Positions 43,439 through 51,924 are shown, counted from the stretch's first letter. The stretch: 64,000 nucleotides of DNA from Leifsonia sp. 71-9 (GCF_001898805.1 NZ_MKVJ01000001.1:67990-131989); one strand, 5' to 3'. Notes: generated from the letters alone by a model not told the origin. Program-made: numbers and translations.

Positions 43439-43939
43439 ATGGCGATCGAGCACGACTACTTCGGCGTCATCGACGAGACCGCCTCGGGCGGCCTCGCCTG
43501 GTCGGACACCGTCGAGATGGCGGACCAGGCCGTCGAGGTGGAGCTGCTGGCGGACGACGAGACGGCCGTCACCGAGTTCGCGCTCGATTCCGCCGCGGCG
43601 CTGATCCAGGCGCTCGAGGGCTTCGACGCCCGGGCGCGGGATGCGCTGATCGCCGAGCTCAGCTCCCGCCAGTCCGCGACGTCGACGTACATCGACCAGC
43701 ACGTGGACCGGATGGGCGACAGCCTCGTCGACCTCCTCGTGCACAACTCCGGCGACATCGCCGTGGACGTGCTGCGGTCGCTGCAGCTGCTGCATGTCGT
43801 CCTGCAGCCGGACGACGCGGGTGAGGACGAGGTCTTCGCCACGTTCGACTACTCGATCAGCCCGGACGACACCGACGCGATCCTCACGGTCTCGTTCGAT
43901 GTGCGCGGCGACGTCGTGGCGGTCGACACCCAGGGCTGA
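43439..43939 (+). CDS. Hypothetical protein resembling DUF2004
   Basis: A 166-aa soluble acidic protein beginning MAIEHDYFGVIDETASGGLAWSDTVEM. The short beta-rich start and the middle helical part (IQALEGFDARARDALIAELS) resemble DUF2004-type proteins found in many bacteria; I hold this loosely. It lies 9 bp after ftsY and 32 bp before ffh on the same strand. No catalytic residues are evident. Confidence 0.6.
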   Translation: MAIEHDYFGVIDETASGGLAWSDTVEMADQAVEVELLADDETAVTEFALDSAAALIQALEGFDARARDALIAELSSRQSATSTYIDQHVDRMGDSLVDLLVHNSGDIAVDVLRSLQLLHVVLQPDDAGEDEVFATFDYSISPDDTDAILTVSFDVRGDVVAVDTQG

Positions 43940-43971
43940 CACCCCGTCGCGCCCGGTAGACTTATCGGATC

Positions 43972-45543
43972 ATGGCTACTTTCGGCACGCTGTCCGACCG
44001 TCTCGCGGACACCTTCAAGAACCTGCGCACCAAGGGCAAGCTGTCGCCGGCGGACGTCGACGGCACCGTCCGCGAGATCCGTCGCGCCCTGCTCGACGCC
44101 GACGTCGCCCTCGACGTGGTCAAGGAGTTCACCGGCAAGGTCCGGGAGCGCGCGCTCAGCGACGACGTCAACAAGGCGCTCAACCCGGCGCAGCAGGTCG
44201 TCCAGATCGTCAACGAAGAGCTCGTCGGCATCCTCGGCGGCGAGCAGCGCCGCCTGCAGTTCGCCAAGAAGCCGCCGACGGTCATCATGCTCGCCGGCCT
44301 CCAGGGCGCGGGCAAGACCACGCTCGCGGGCAAGCTCGGCAAGTGGCTCATCAAGGACGGCCACACGCCGCTCCTCGTGGCCGCCGACCTCCAGCGACCC
44401 AACGCCGTGAACCAGCTCCAGATCGTCGGCGAGCAGGCCGGCGTCCCGGTCTACGCCCCCGAGCCCGGCAACGGCGTCGGCAACCCGGTGAAGGTCGCGA
44501 AGGACGCACTGAAGTTCGCCGAGACCAAGCAGTACGACACGGTCGTCATCGACACGGCCGGCCGTCTCGGCGTGGACGCCGAGCTGATGAAGCAGGCCGC
44601 CGACATCCGCAAGGCGACGGACCCGGACGAGGTGCTGTTCGTCATCGACGCGATGATCGGTCAGGACGCCGTCGCGACCGCCAAGGCCTTCCAGGACGGC
44701 GTCGACTTCACCGGCGTCGTGCTCTCCAAGCTCGACGGCGACGCCCGCGGTGGCGCCGCCCTCTCGGTGGCCTCCATCACCGGCCGCCCGATCATCTTCG
44801 CCTCCACCGGTGAGGGCCTGGACGACTTCGAGCCGTTCCACCCCGACCGCATGGCCTCCCGCATCCTCGACCTCGGCGACATCCTCACCCTCATCGAGCA
44901 GGCCCAGGAGGCCTTCGACGAGGAGGAGGCGCGCAAGGTCGCCGAGAAGTTCGCGACCGACACGTTCACGCTCGACGACTTCCTCAAGCAGATGCAGCAG
45001 CTGCGCAACATGGGCTCCATCAAGAAGATGATGGGCATGCTGCCGGGCGCCGGTCAGATGAAGCAGCAGCTCGACAACTTCGACGAGCGCGAGATCGTGC
45101 GCACCGAGGCGATCATCCAGTCGATGACGAAGGCCGAGCGCACCACCCCGAAGCTCCTCAACGGCTCGCGCCGCCTCCGCATCGCGAAGGGCTCCGGCAC
45201 GACGGTCACCGAGGTCAACCAGCTCGTCAACCGGTTCGAGCAGGCCGCGAAGATGATGAAGACCGTCGCCAAGGGCGGCGTCCCGAACGTCCCCGGCATG
45301 GGCCCGATCCCGGGCGCCGGCTTCGGAGGCCGCAAGCCGCAGCCCAAGAAGAAGAAGGGTTCGCGCTCCGGCAACCCGGCGAAGCGGGCCGCGGAGAACG
45401 CGGCGCTGGCGTCGGGCGTCGACCCGAACGCGTCGTCGGCGGCCGCGGGCAGCGGCTTCGGTCTCGGCGGTGGCGGCGCAGCGCAGAAGGGCGGCCCCTC
45501 CGAGGAGGAGCTCGCCTCGCTGCAGAAGTTCCTGGGCCGCTAG
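43972..45543 (+). CDS. ffh: Signal recognition particle protein Ffh
   Basis: The SRP54 GTPase, 523 aa, which binds signal sequences on nascent chains with 4.5S RNA and hands ribosomes to FtsY. The NG domain (about 1-295) has LAGLQGAGKTTLAGKLGKWL, VVIDTAGRLGVDAELMKQ, LSKLDGDARGGAALSV and STGEGLDDFEPFHPDRMASRILDLGD. The methionine-rich M domain (about 325-435: QMQQLRNMGSIKKMMGMLPG and on) binds the signal peptide and RNA. A Lys/Gly/Ala-rich tail (QPKKKKGSRSGNPAKRAAENA) extends it beyond the usual 450-480. TAGACT near 43957-43962 is a likely -10. Confidence 0.96.
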   Translation: MATFGTLSDRLADTFKNLRTKGKLSPADVDGTVREIRRALLDADVALDVVKEFTGKVRERALSDDVNKALNPAQQVVQIVNEELVGILGGEQRRLQFAKKPPTVIMLAGLQGAGKTTLAGKLGKWLIKDGHTPLLVAADLQRPNAVNQLQIVGEQAGVPVYAPEPGNGVGNPVKVAKDALKFAETKQYDTVVIDTAGRLGVDAELMKQAADIRKATDPDEVLFVIDAMIGQDAVATAKAFQDGVDFTGVVLSKLDGDARGGAALSVASITGRPIIFASTGEGLDDFEPFHPDRMASRILDLGDILTLIEQAQEAFDEEEARKVAEKFATDTFTLDDFLKQMQQLRNMGSIKKMMGMLPGAGQMKQQLDNFDEREIVRTEAIIQSMTKAERTTPKLLNGSRRLRIAKGSGTTVTEVNQLVNRFEQAAKMMKTVAKGGVPNVPGMGPIPGAGFGGRKPQPKKKKGSRSGNPAKRAAENAALASGVDPNASSAAAGSGFGLGGGGAAQKGGPSEEELASLQKFLGR

Positions 45544-45615
45544 TCCGGGGCTGCGAGCGCCTGGGACTCCTAGCGCACGGCGTTTCTGGCGCCGGGCCCG
45601 CTAGCGCTGCGACAG

Positions 45616-46320
45616 CTAGAGCGTTGCGGCGAGCGGCGCCAGCCGGTTCTCGACGCGCGCGGCGACCGCACGCTGCCCGGCGGCGTTCGGGTGGATGCCG
45701 TCCGTCTGGAGCAGGTCGGGCTTGCCCTCGAGCGGGCTGCCGAGGTCGAGGAAGTCCCCGTCGACGCCGCGCACCGCGGCGCCCACGATGTCGTCGACGC
45801 GCTGCAGCGTGGCCGGCTGGGCGTCCGCGCCCCAGATGCCGGTGATCCCGATGATGTGCGCGTGCGGGAACGTGTCCCGCAGCTCGCCCAGCAGGCGGTC
45901 GGCGGACGACGTGACCGCGGTGGGGTCCTGGTCGCGGTCGTTGCGCGTGGCGGCGATGAGGATGAATGCCGGGTGCAGCTTCAGGGCACGGTCGACCTGG
46001 TCGCGGTACGTCGTGCCGTCCCATCCGGCCTTCACGAAGCCCGATCCGGAGACGGCCAGATCGTCGAGGCGCCAGCCGTGCTGCTCGGCGACGAGGGCGG
46101 GCCAGGACTCGTCGGGGCCGACGCCTTTGCCGAACGCGATCGAGTCGCCGATGGCCACGGCCGACGGCCGTTCCTGTCCGGCGGGGGCCGCTGCGGCTTC
46201 CGCAGCGACGGGCTGAGCGGTCGCCGCGCATCCCGCGAGGGCGGTGGCGGCGACGGTGAGCGCGGCGATGGTCAGCGCGAGGCGGAGGGGGCGTCGCGCG
46301 CGCGGGCGGGTGTTCTGCAC
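45616..46320 (-). CDS. SGNH/GDSL-type esterase lipoprotein (copy 1)
   Basis: A 234-aa exported hydrolase. The signal peptide ends ATALAGC, a lipobox. Block I is AVAIGDSIAFGKGVG with the Ser nucleophile, block V is DGIHPNAAGQ with the Asp-His pair, and AATRNDRDQDPT supplies the block III Asn. SGNH esterases remove acyl or acetyl groups from lipids or polysaccharides; the substrate is unknown. It is paralogous to the next gene upstream (46409-47116). The GTG start at 46318-46320 has a minus-strand TATCCT 7 bp upstream (46328-46333), consistent with its own leaderless transcript. Confidence 0.85.
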   Translation of the reverse strand: MQNTRPRARRPLRLALTIAALTVAATALAGCAATAQPVAAEAAAAPAGQERPSAVAIGDSIAFGKGVGPDESWPALVAEQHGWRLDDLAVSGSGFVKAGWDGTTYRDQVDRALKLHPAFILIAATRNDRDQDPTAVTSSADRLLGELRDTFPHAHIIGITGIWGADAQPATLQRVDDIVGAAVRGVDGDFLDLGSPLEGKPDLLQTDGIHPNAAGQRAVAARVENRLAPLAATL

Positions 46321-46327
46321 GAAGGGC

Positions 46328-46333
46328 AGGATA
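46328..46333 (-). promoter_or_regulatory. Leaderless promoter of SGNH copy 1
   Basis: TATCCT on the minus strand, 7 bp before the GTG. It suggests the two tandem SGNH genes are transcribed separately rather than as one operon. Confidence 0.45.
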
Positions 46334-46408
46334 GATCCCCGATGTTGCGTGAATGCTGAGTGTCGCGCGGCGCGTCACGAACCCCCGGTCAGGCGTGGAT
46401 TCGAAAGG

Positions 46409-47116
46409 TCACACGTGCGGGGTCGCGGCGGCCGCGGCACGGGACTGCACGAGCGTGTCCAGGTCGGTCAGCGCGACCGCGGCGATGGCCTGCTGACCGG
46501 CGGCGGTGGGATGCTCGCCGTCGGCCTGCACGAGGCCGTCCTGGTCGCGGTAGGGCTCGCCCAGATCGATCCAGACGCCACCCTCGGCCGTGGCGGCCGC
46601 CTGGAGCGCGGCGTCGAGCGGCGCGAGCTCGTCGTCGGACGCCGACCCGCTGAGCGCGTCGTAGGCGATGATCCGCGCGTGGGGGAGCGCGGTGTGGATG
46701 CGGTCGATCGCCGCCGTCATCGCGGCGGACACGGTGTCCACATCCTGTCCGAGGTCGTTGTCGGACGCTCCGATCAGGACCAGCTGGGCCTTGTCGGCGA
46801 TCGCGGCGTCCACCTGCGTGTCGAACGTGCCCCCGTTCGTTCCGGTGGCGACGAAGCCCGCGCCGGCGACGCTGAGGTTGTCGAGCCCCCAGCGCCGATC
46901 GACGGCGAGGAGGTCCGGCCAGGCCTCGCCGGGCATCAGGCCCAGGCCCGACTCGATGGAATCGCCGATGACGGCCACGCGGGTGTGCGGGTTCACCACC
47001 GGTGTCCCGGTGAACGTCTGCGGCACGGTCGTCGAGCATCCGCTCAGCGCCACGGCGCCGACCGTCGCCACGGTGATCATGGCGGCGAGTGCGGCGAGCG
47101 GTCGGTGCGTGAGCAT
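46409..47116 (-). CDS. SGNH/GDSL-type esterase lipoprotein (copy 2)
   Basis: A 235-aa exported hydrolase similar in layout to copy 1. Lipobox ALSGC; block I VAVIGDSIESGLGLMPGEAWPDLLA; block III GASDNDLGQD; and DGEHPTAAGQ in place of DGIHPN, keeping the Asp and His of the triad. The two copies share the spacing GDSI...G...PDESWPALVAEQHGWRLDNL-type and GFV(A/K), so they arose by tandem duplication and have diverged strongly. The start ATG 47114-47116 is preceded by a minus-strand TAGGCT with a 6-bp gap (47123-47128). Confidence 0.85.
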   Translation of the reverse strand: MLTHRPLAALAAMITVATVGAVALSGCSTTVPQTFTGTPVVNPHTRVAVIGDSIESGLGLMPGEAWPDLLAVDRRWGLDNLSVAGAGFVATGTNGGTFDTQVDAAIADKAQLVLIGASDNDLGQDVDTVSAAMTAAIDRIHTALPHARIIAYDALSGSASDDELAPLDAALQAAATAEGGVWIDLGEPYRDQDGLVQADGEHPTAAGQQAIAAVALTDLDTLVQSRAAAAATPHV

Positions 47117-47122
47117 GATCCC

Positions 47123-47128
47123 AGCCTA
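47123..47128 (-). promoter_or_regulatory. Leaderless promoter of SGNH copy 2
   Basis: TAGGCT on the minus strand, 6 bp before the ATG, the same arrangement as before the lipase at the left end of the window. Confidence 0.45.
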
Positions 47129-47179
47129 GGAACGGAGTCTATGACTTCGCTATGGGTGCGTGAGGTCGTCGCTGTGCGC

Positions 47180-48316
47180 TCATCGGGTCAGCCCGCTGCG
47201 CAGCTCGTGCGTCAGCGAGCTGACGACCGCCTGCAGGCTGCCCCCGTTCGCGGCGGCCACCGCGAGCTGCCGCTGGTAGCTCGCGCCGCCGTCCAGGATG
47301 CGCAGCACGCCGGCCAGCTCCTCCTCGCAGCCGAGGCGCTCGGCGGTCGGCCCCAGCTCGTCCACGAGCTCGCGCAGCGACTCGGAGACCAGGCGCTCGC
47401 GGCCGTCCGGCGCCACGATGATCTCGGCGTCGAGCCCGTAGCGGGCGGCGCGCCACTTGTTCTCCCGGACGAACCAGGGCTGCAGGGTCACCGGCTCCAC
47501 GCCGTCGTCGAGATCGCCCGACATCCGATCGGTCAGGCAGTGGATGAGCGCTGCGACCGCGCCGACCTCGTCCGTCGTCGAGAGGCCGTCGCAGGCGCGC
47601 ATCTCCACGGTGCCCCACTTGGGCGAGGGGCGGATGTCCCAGCGGACCTCGGAGTGGTCCGTGACGACGCCGGTGGTCACCAGGTCCTGCACGTACTCCT
47701 CGTAGTTGGCCCACGAGCCGAACTGCCAGGGCAGCCCGGCGGTCGGCAGCTGCTGGAACATCAGGGCGCGGTTCGATGCGTACCCGGTCGCGGCGCCCGC
47801 CCAGTACGGGCTGGACGCGCTCAGCGCCTGCAGGTGCGGGTAGTAGCTGAGCAGGCCGTTCACGATCGGCAGCGCCTTGTCGCGCTCGTCGATGCCGACG
47901 TGGACGTGCACGCCCCAGATCATCATCTGGCGGCCCCACCACTGCGTGCGGTCGAGCAGGCGGTCGTAGCGCTCGTTCGGGGTGACCTTCTGGTCGTACC
48001 ACTGGGCGAAGGGATGCGTCCCCGCGCAGAGCAGTTCCACGCCGAGCGGATCGGTGACCTCCCTGACCAGCCCGATCAGCTCCTGGAGGTCGGCGACGGC
48101 GGCCGGCACCGTCCGGTGCACCCGGCTCACCAGCTCCACGGTGTTCAGGAGCAGCTCGTGGGTGATCTGGGGGTGCTCGCGCCCGTCGGGCGTTCCGAGC
48201 TCGCGGAGCACCTCGTCGGCGATCTGGACGAGGTCGCCCGTCGCGCCGTCCACGAGGGCGATCTCCCATTCGATGCCGACAGTGGAGCGCTCGGACTCCG
48301 AGAATTCGATCTGCAA
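47180..48316 (-). CDS. Carboxylate-amine ligase / glutamate-cysteine ligase type 2 (YbdK-like)
   Basis: A 378-aa ATP-dependent ligase of the GCS2 family, close in size to YbdK. The N-terminus STVGIEWEIALVD holds the family's GxEWE metal or ATP motif; QWWGRQMMIWGVHVHVGI and HSEVRWDIRPSPKWGTVEMRACDGLS are further signatures. YbdK joins Glu and Cys weakly in vitro, and its natural role in actinobacteria, which use mycothiol, is unclear. The start is probably TTG at 48314-48316; a second in-frame TTG lies ten codons upstream (48344-48346), and neither has a strong Shine-Dalgarno. Confidence 0.85.
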   Translation of the reverse strand: MQIEFSESERSTVGIEWEIALVDGATGDLVQIADEVLRELGTPDGREHPQITHELLLNTVELVSRVHRTVPAAVADLQELIGLVREVTDPLGVELLCAGTHPFAQWYDQKVTPNERYDRLLDRTQWWGRQMMIWGVHVHVGIDERDKALPIVNGLLSYYPHLQALSASSPYWAGAATGYASNRALMFQQLPTAGLPWQFGSWANYEEYVQDLVTTGVVTDHSEVRWDIRPSPKWGTVEMRACDGLSTTDEVGAVAALIHCLTDRMSGDLDDGVEPVTLQPWFVRENKWRAARYGLDAEIIVAPDGRERLVSESLRELVDELGPTAERLGCEEELAGVLRILDGGASYQRQLAVAAANGGSLQAVVSSLTHELRSGLTR

Positions 48317-48499
48317 GGGTGTCGTCCCGTCCGTCCGATTGTTCAAAGCAGGGCAGTATCTGACAGAATAGCTAGTTGAGTTCCGCCTTACCCGACCCTC
48401 TATCCGGTTCGGCGGGATACCAATAGACCTCCTGCCGAGTGTGCCCCCACGCCCACGGCAGTCAGTTCGACGAAACGCACTCATCAACACTGGAGAATT
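48317..48499 (+). promoter_or_regulatory. Leader region of rpsP
   Basis: The 183-bp gap between the divergent ligase and rpsP contains a possible stem CCGCC/GGCGG (about 48386-48415) and, just before the GTG at 48500, ACTGGAGAATT with a clear GGAG. A promoter for the rpsP operon should lie here, but no single -35/-10 pair stands out. Confidence 0.35.
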
Positions 48500-48976
48500 G
48501 TGGCTGTCAAAATCCGTCTGAAGCGCCTCGGCAAGATCCGCGCTCCCTACTACCGCATCGTCGTCGCCGACTCGCGCACCAAGCGCGACGGTCGCGTCAT
48601 CGAGGAGATCGGTCTGTACCACCCGACCGAGGAGCCCTCGCGCATCGAGGTCGACTCCGACCGCGCTCAGTACTGGCTCAGCGTCGGCGCTCAGCCGTCC
48701 GAGCAGGTGCTCGTGCTCCTCAAGCTCACGGGCGACTGGGGCAAGTTCAAGGGCGACAAGAACGCCGTCTCGACCGTGAAGACGGCCGACGAGAAGGTCG
48801 CGTTCGTCGCCGACGACAAGAAGAAGCCGGTCCTCAAGCCGAAGGCCGAGAAGCCGGTCGTCGCCGAGGCGGAGGCCGTCGTCGAGGCCGAGATCGAGGC
48901 CGAGGAGGCCGCTGAGGCCGAGGTTGTCGCCGAGGCCGAAGAGATCGTCGCCGACGCCGACGGCGAGAAGGCGTAA
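48500..48976 (+). CDS. rpsP: 30S ribosomal protein S16
   Basis: A small-subunit protein needed early in assembly, 158 aa. [46 protein letters not shown] is the diagnostic N-terminus. After about residue 110 a tail of Ala, Glu and Val follows ([27 protein letters not shown]), which makes it much longer than the 80-90 residues of most S16; actinobacterial S16 often has such tails. It starts with GTG after GGAG and heads the ribosome-maturation set rpsP-khpA-rimM. Confidence 0.97.
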   Translation: MAVKIRLKRLGKIRAPYYRIVVADSRTKRDGRVIEEIGLYHPTEEPSRIEVDSDRAQYWLSVGAQPSEQVLVLLKLTGDWGKFKGDKNAVSTVKTADEKVAFVADDKKKPVLKPKAEKPVVAEAEAVVEAEIEAEEAAEAEVVAEAEEIVADADGEKA

Positions 48977-48980
48977 CACC

Positions 48981-49211
48981 TTGCTCGCACCCGCGCTCAC
49001 GCATCTGGTCAAGGGCATCGTCGACCACCCGGACGACGTGCACGTCGTGGCCAAAGGTTCGCCGCGTGGCGAGGTCCTCGAGATTCGTGTGAATCCCGAG
49101 GACCTCGGCCGGGTGATCGGCCGTTCCGGCCGTACGGCCAAGGCACTCCGCACGCTCGTGTCCGCGCTGGCCGACGGCCGGCGCGTCCGCGTCGACGTCG
49201 TCGACGACTGA
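48981..49211 (+). CDS. khpA: KH-domain RNA-binding protein KhpA
   Basis: A 76-aa RNA-binding protein: LLAPALTHLVKGIVDHPDDVHVVAKGSPRGEVLEIRVNPEDLGRVIGRSGRTAKALRTLV, a single KH domain with the GxxG loop as GRSG. Homologues pair with KhpB/Jag and affect cell division and mRNA. It sits between rpsP and rimM as in most Gram-positive bacteria. The start is TTG 48981-48983, 4 bp after the rpsP stop; no better start gives the conserved N-terminus. rimM begins one base after its stop. Confidence 0.92.
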   Translation: MLAPALTHLVKGIVDHPDDVHVVAKGSPRGEVLEIRVNPEDLGRVIGRSGRTAKALRTLVSALADGRRVRVDVVDD

Positions 49212-49212
49212 G

Positions 49213-49914
49213 GTGGCCGACCACAAGCTGCCCCGCAAGGACGTCGCCCCGCGGCCGGATCAGACCGAGCTCCGCATCGGCCGGCTCACCAAGGCGCACG
49301 GGCTCAAGGGAGCCCTCAAGCTGGAGCTGTTCACGGACGAGCCGGAGAAGCGGTTCGTCCCGGGCGCCGAGTTCACCCTCCAGGTGCCCACGGCCTCCAA
49401 GTGGCACGGCAAGACGCTGACGCTCACCGAGCTCCGCTGGTACAACGGTCACGCCGTCGGATTCTTCGAGGGCGTGGACGACCGCACCGAGGCCGAGACC
49501 CTGGTCAAGGCCATCCTGTGGGTCAGCCAGGACGTCAAGGAACTCCCGGAGGAGCCGGACGCCTGGTACGACCACCAGCTGGTCGGTCTGAGCGCCGTCC
49601 GCGACGGCGATCAGGTCGGGACCGTCGCCCGGGTGGACCACTTCCCGGCGCAGGACCTGCTGGCGATCAAGACCGACGCCGGCGAGGTCCTCGTGCCGTT
49701 CGTGAAGGCGATCGTGCCGGAGGTCGACCTGGCCGCCGGGACCGTCACCCTCACTCCGCCGCCGGGGCTCTTCGAAGAGCTGCCCGACGAGGAGCCGACC
49801 GAGGAAGCCTCCACCGAGGAAGCGTCGACCGAGGAAGCCTCCACCGAGGAGAAATCCACTGACGAAGCGTCCGCTGAGGAGACGTCCACGGAGGAGACGT
49901 CCACCGAGGACTGA
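49213..49914 (+). CDS. rimM: 16S rRNA processing protein RimM
   Basis: A 30S maturation factor that binds S19, 233 aa. TELRIGRLTKAHGLKGALKLELFTDEPEKRF is the RimM N-domain and AWYDHQLVGLSAVRDGDQVGTVARVDHFPAQDLLAIKTDAGEVLVPFVKAIVPEVDLAAGTV the PRC barrel. The protein normally ends near residue 192. Here a 40-residue tail of TEEAS-type pentapeptides follows, encoded by about 7.5 copies of a 15-bp repeat. It starts with GTG one base after khpA. In most actinobacteria trmD follows directly; here a GntR/MFS pair intervenes. Confidence 0.95.
   Translation: MADHKLPRKDVAPRPDQTELRIGRLTKAHGLKGALKLELFTDEPEKRFVPGAEFTLQVPTASKWHGKTLTLTELRWYNGHAVGFFEGVDDRTEAETLVKAILWVSQDVKELPEEPDAWYDHQLVGLSAVRDGDQVGTVARVDHFPAQDLLAIKTDAGEVLVPFVKAIVPEVDLAAGTVTLTPPPGLFEELPDEEPTEEASTEEASTEEASTEEKSTDEASAEETSTEETSTED
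49798..49911 (+). repeat. 15-bp coding repeat in the 3' end of rimM
   Basis: About 7.5 copies of a degenerate 15-bp unit encode TEEAS, TEEAS, TEEAS, TEEKS, TDEAS, AEETS, TEETS, TED. The first three copies differ at few positions, suggesting recent expansion by slippage. Confidence 0.85.
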
Positions 49915-49927
49915 TCCATCACGCACT

Positions 49928-49963
49928 GCGAAGAGCCCCGACCAGCTGGTCGGGGCTCTTCGC
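49928..49963. terminator. Perfect 36-bp palindromic bidirectional terminator
   Basis: An 18-bp arm (beginning GCGAAGAGCCCCGACC) is followed directly by its exact reverse complement with no spacer. It lies 14 bp after the rimM stop and 4 bp before the stop of the convergent GntR gene, so it can end transcription from both sides. Confidence 0.9.
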
Positions 49964-49966
49964 GTC

Positions 49967-50629
49967 TCAGCCGACGATCGCGAGGCCGCGCGCGCGCAGA
50001 CCGCGGGCGTCCGAACCCAGCGCCCCGGCGAGGCGCTCGTGCGTCGCCACGATGTGGCGGTGGATGTGCTCGGCGGCGGCGTCCGCGTCGCGCGCGGCGA
50101 CGAGTTCCACGATGCGACGGTGCTCCTCCCAGGCGGTCCGGCGCGATTCCTCGCTGCGCACCTCGAGCCAACGCGTGCGGGCCAGGCGGGTCATGGCGGA
50201 GTCCACGGAGTCGGCGAAGAAGTGGTTGCCGCTCAGCGCGGCGAGGCGCACGTGGAATCCGGTCCCGGCGCCGATCGCGTCCTCGTGGGTGCGACCGAGG
50301 TCGTACGAGCCCAGCCGGGCGGCGAGAGCGGCGATGTCGTCGTCGGTGGCCCGCGCGCAGGTCAGCCGCACCGCCCCGGTCTCCAGGGCATCGCGGAGCT
50401 CGCTCAGGCGGGCGATCTCGCCCAGGTCGATGGGGGAGACCTGCCAGGCGCGGCCGTCGCGTGCGACGAGGCCCTCGTTCTCCAGGCGCTGGAGCGCGGC
50501 GCGCAGGGGCGTGCGCGAGACGCCGAGGTCGGTCTCCAGCCCGCGCTCGGTGAGCCGGGATCCCGGGATGCGATCGAGGTCGAGGATCTCGGCGCGGAGG
50601 CGCTCGTAGGCGGTCGGCTGCTCTGGCAT
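49967..50629 (-). CDS. GntR-family regulator with FCD domain (FadR type)
   Basis: A 220-aa ligand-responsive repressor. The N-terminal winged helix is AYERLRAEILDLDRIPGSRLTERGLETDLGVSRTPLRAALQRLENEGLVARDGRAW. The C-terminal FCD domain (about 75-210, all helical) has RDALETGAVRLTCARA, FHVRLAALSGNHFF and HRRIVELVAARDADAAAEHIHRHI, whose His and Asp residues form the metal site that helps bind an organic acid. The ATG at 50627-50629 has GAGAGGA upstream. It is divergent from an MFS transporter, with three operator-like palindromes between, so it very likely represses that gene and itself. Confidence 0.9.
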   Translation of the reverse strand: MPEQPTAYERLRAEILDLDRIPGSRLTERGLETDLGVSRTPLRAALQRLENEGLVARDGRAWQVSPIDLGEIARLSELRDALETGAVRLTCARATDDDIAALAARLGSYDLGRTHEDAIGAGTGFHVRLAALSGNHFFADSVDSAMTRLARTRWLEVRSEESRRTAWEEHRRIVELVAARDADAAAEHIHRHIVATHERLAGALGSDARGLRARGLAIVG

Positions 50630-50679
50630 GGAGTCCTCTCGGAACGCGGGGTGCTGCGCCCATTCTGGCGGACCGATTT

Positions 50680-50713
50680 GGTGCACCGGTTTGGTATACC
50701 ACTAGGGTATACC
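50680..50713. promoter_or_regulatory. Three GGTNNACC palindromes at exact 13-bp spacing (GntR operator) over the MFS promoter
   Basis: GGTGCACC at 50680-50687, GGTATACC at 50693-50700 and GGTATACC at 50706-50713. The last overlaps a -10-like TAGGGT (50703-50708) that lies 7 bp before the MFS ATG at 50716. A -10-like CAGAAT for gntR (minus strand, 50662-50667) lies just beyond the first site. Confidence 0.7.
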
Positions 50714-50715
50714 GC

Positions 50716-51924
50716 ATGATGTTCTCTCCGCGACAGCCCCGCCCGTGGCTGATGCTCGGCTTCGGCGTCCTGGCCCAGGCGAGCTCCACGGTGTTCGTGT
50801 CGACCCCGGCGTTCCTCATCCCGCTCCTGCACAGTGAGCGCGGGCTGAGCCTCGCCCAGGCCGGCCTTCTGGCGTCGGCCCCGACGCTCGGGCTCGTCCT
50901 CACCCTGATCGCGTGGGGAGCGCTGAGCGACCGGATCGGGGAGCGCTGGGTGATCGCGTCGGGACTGGCCCTGACGGCCATCGCCGGATTCGGCGCGATG
51001 TTCGTCTCGTCGTACCTCGCGCTCGGCGCGTTCTTCCTGCTCGGCGGGATGGCGGCGGCCAGTCCGAACGCCGCGAGCGGCCGCGTGGTGATCGGCTGGT
51101 TCCCGAAGGAGCGCCGCGGCCTCGCCATGGGCATCCGGCAGATGTGCCAGCCGCTGGGCGTCGCCGTCGCCGCGCTCTCGATCCCGCTCCTGGCCGCCAG
51201 CGGAGGCATCGCCGCGGCGCTCGTCGTGCCGACCGTGCTGTGCGCGATCTCCGCCGTGCTGTGCGCCGTCGGGATCGTGGATCCGCCCCGTCCGCCGAGG
51301 AAGGCCGCGACGGGGGAGGCCCCGCACCGGCAGGCCGCCTGGCGTCCGTACCGGGAGACGTCGCTGCTGTGGCGCATCCACTCGGTGTCGATGCTGTTGG
51401 TGGTGCCGCAGTTCACCGTGTCCACGTTCGGTCTGGTGTGGCTGGTCACCCAGCTGCACTTCTCGTCGCTGGCCGCCGGCATCGTCATCGGCGTGAGCCA
51501 GTTCGCCGGCGCGATCGGGCGCATCGGGGTGGGCGTGCTGAGCGACCGCGTCGGCAGCCACCTGCGTCCACTGCGCTGGGTGTCGCTCGCCGCCGTCGCG
51601 GTGATGCTGCTGATGGCGGCGGCCTCCGCGCTGGGCTCGGTGCCCGCGGCGGTCATCCTGATCGTCGCCGCGATCGTCACCGTCGCGGACAACGGGCTCG
51701 CGTACACGTCGGTCGCCGAGATCGCCGGGCCGTTCTGGTCGGGGCGTGCGCTCGGCGCGCAGAACACGGGGCAGTTCCTGGCCGCGTCCGTGGTGGGCCC
51801 GGCCGTCGGCGGCCTGATCGGCTGGCTCGGCTACCCGATCGCGTTCGCCGTCGTCGCCCTCTGCCCGGCCGTCGCGACCCCGCTCGTCCCGCGTGATCGG
51901 GAGCTGGCCGTCGTGCCCGAATAG
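50716..51924 (+). CDS. MFS transporter (YbfB/CynX-like)
   Basis: A 12-helix major facilitator of 402 aa. Helices can be followed from [18 protein letters not shown] to [31 protein letters not shown] is the cytoplasmic loop 2-3 signature and [17 protein letters not shown] its counterpart between helices 8 and 9. [26 protein letters not shown] is typical of transporters for organic acids or small solutes. The substrate is unknown but is probably tied to the ligand of the divergent GntR regulator. The message is probably leaderless. Its TAG stop starts a -10-like TAGACT for trmD. Confidence 0.88.
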   Translation: MMFSPRQPRPWLMLGFGVLAQASSTVFVSTPAFLIPLLHSERGLSLAQAGLLASAPTLGLVLTLIAWGALSDRIGERWVIASGLALTAIAGFGAMFVSSYLALGAFFLLGGMAAASPNAASGRVVIGWFPKERRGLAMGIRQMCQPLGVAVAALSIPLLAASGGIAAALVVPTVLCAISAVLCAVGIVDPPRPPRKAATGEAPHRQAAWRPYRETSLLWRIHSVSMLLVVPQFTVSTFGLVWLVTQLHFSSLAAGIVIGVSQFAGAIGRIGVGVLSDRVGSHLRPLRWVSLAAVAVMLLMAAASALGSVPAAVILIVAAIVTVADNGLAYTSVAEIAGPFWSGRALGAQNTGQFLAASVVGPAVGGLIGWLGYPIAFAVVALCPAVATPLVPRDRELAVVPE

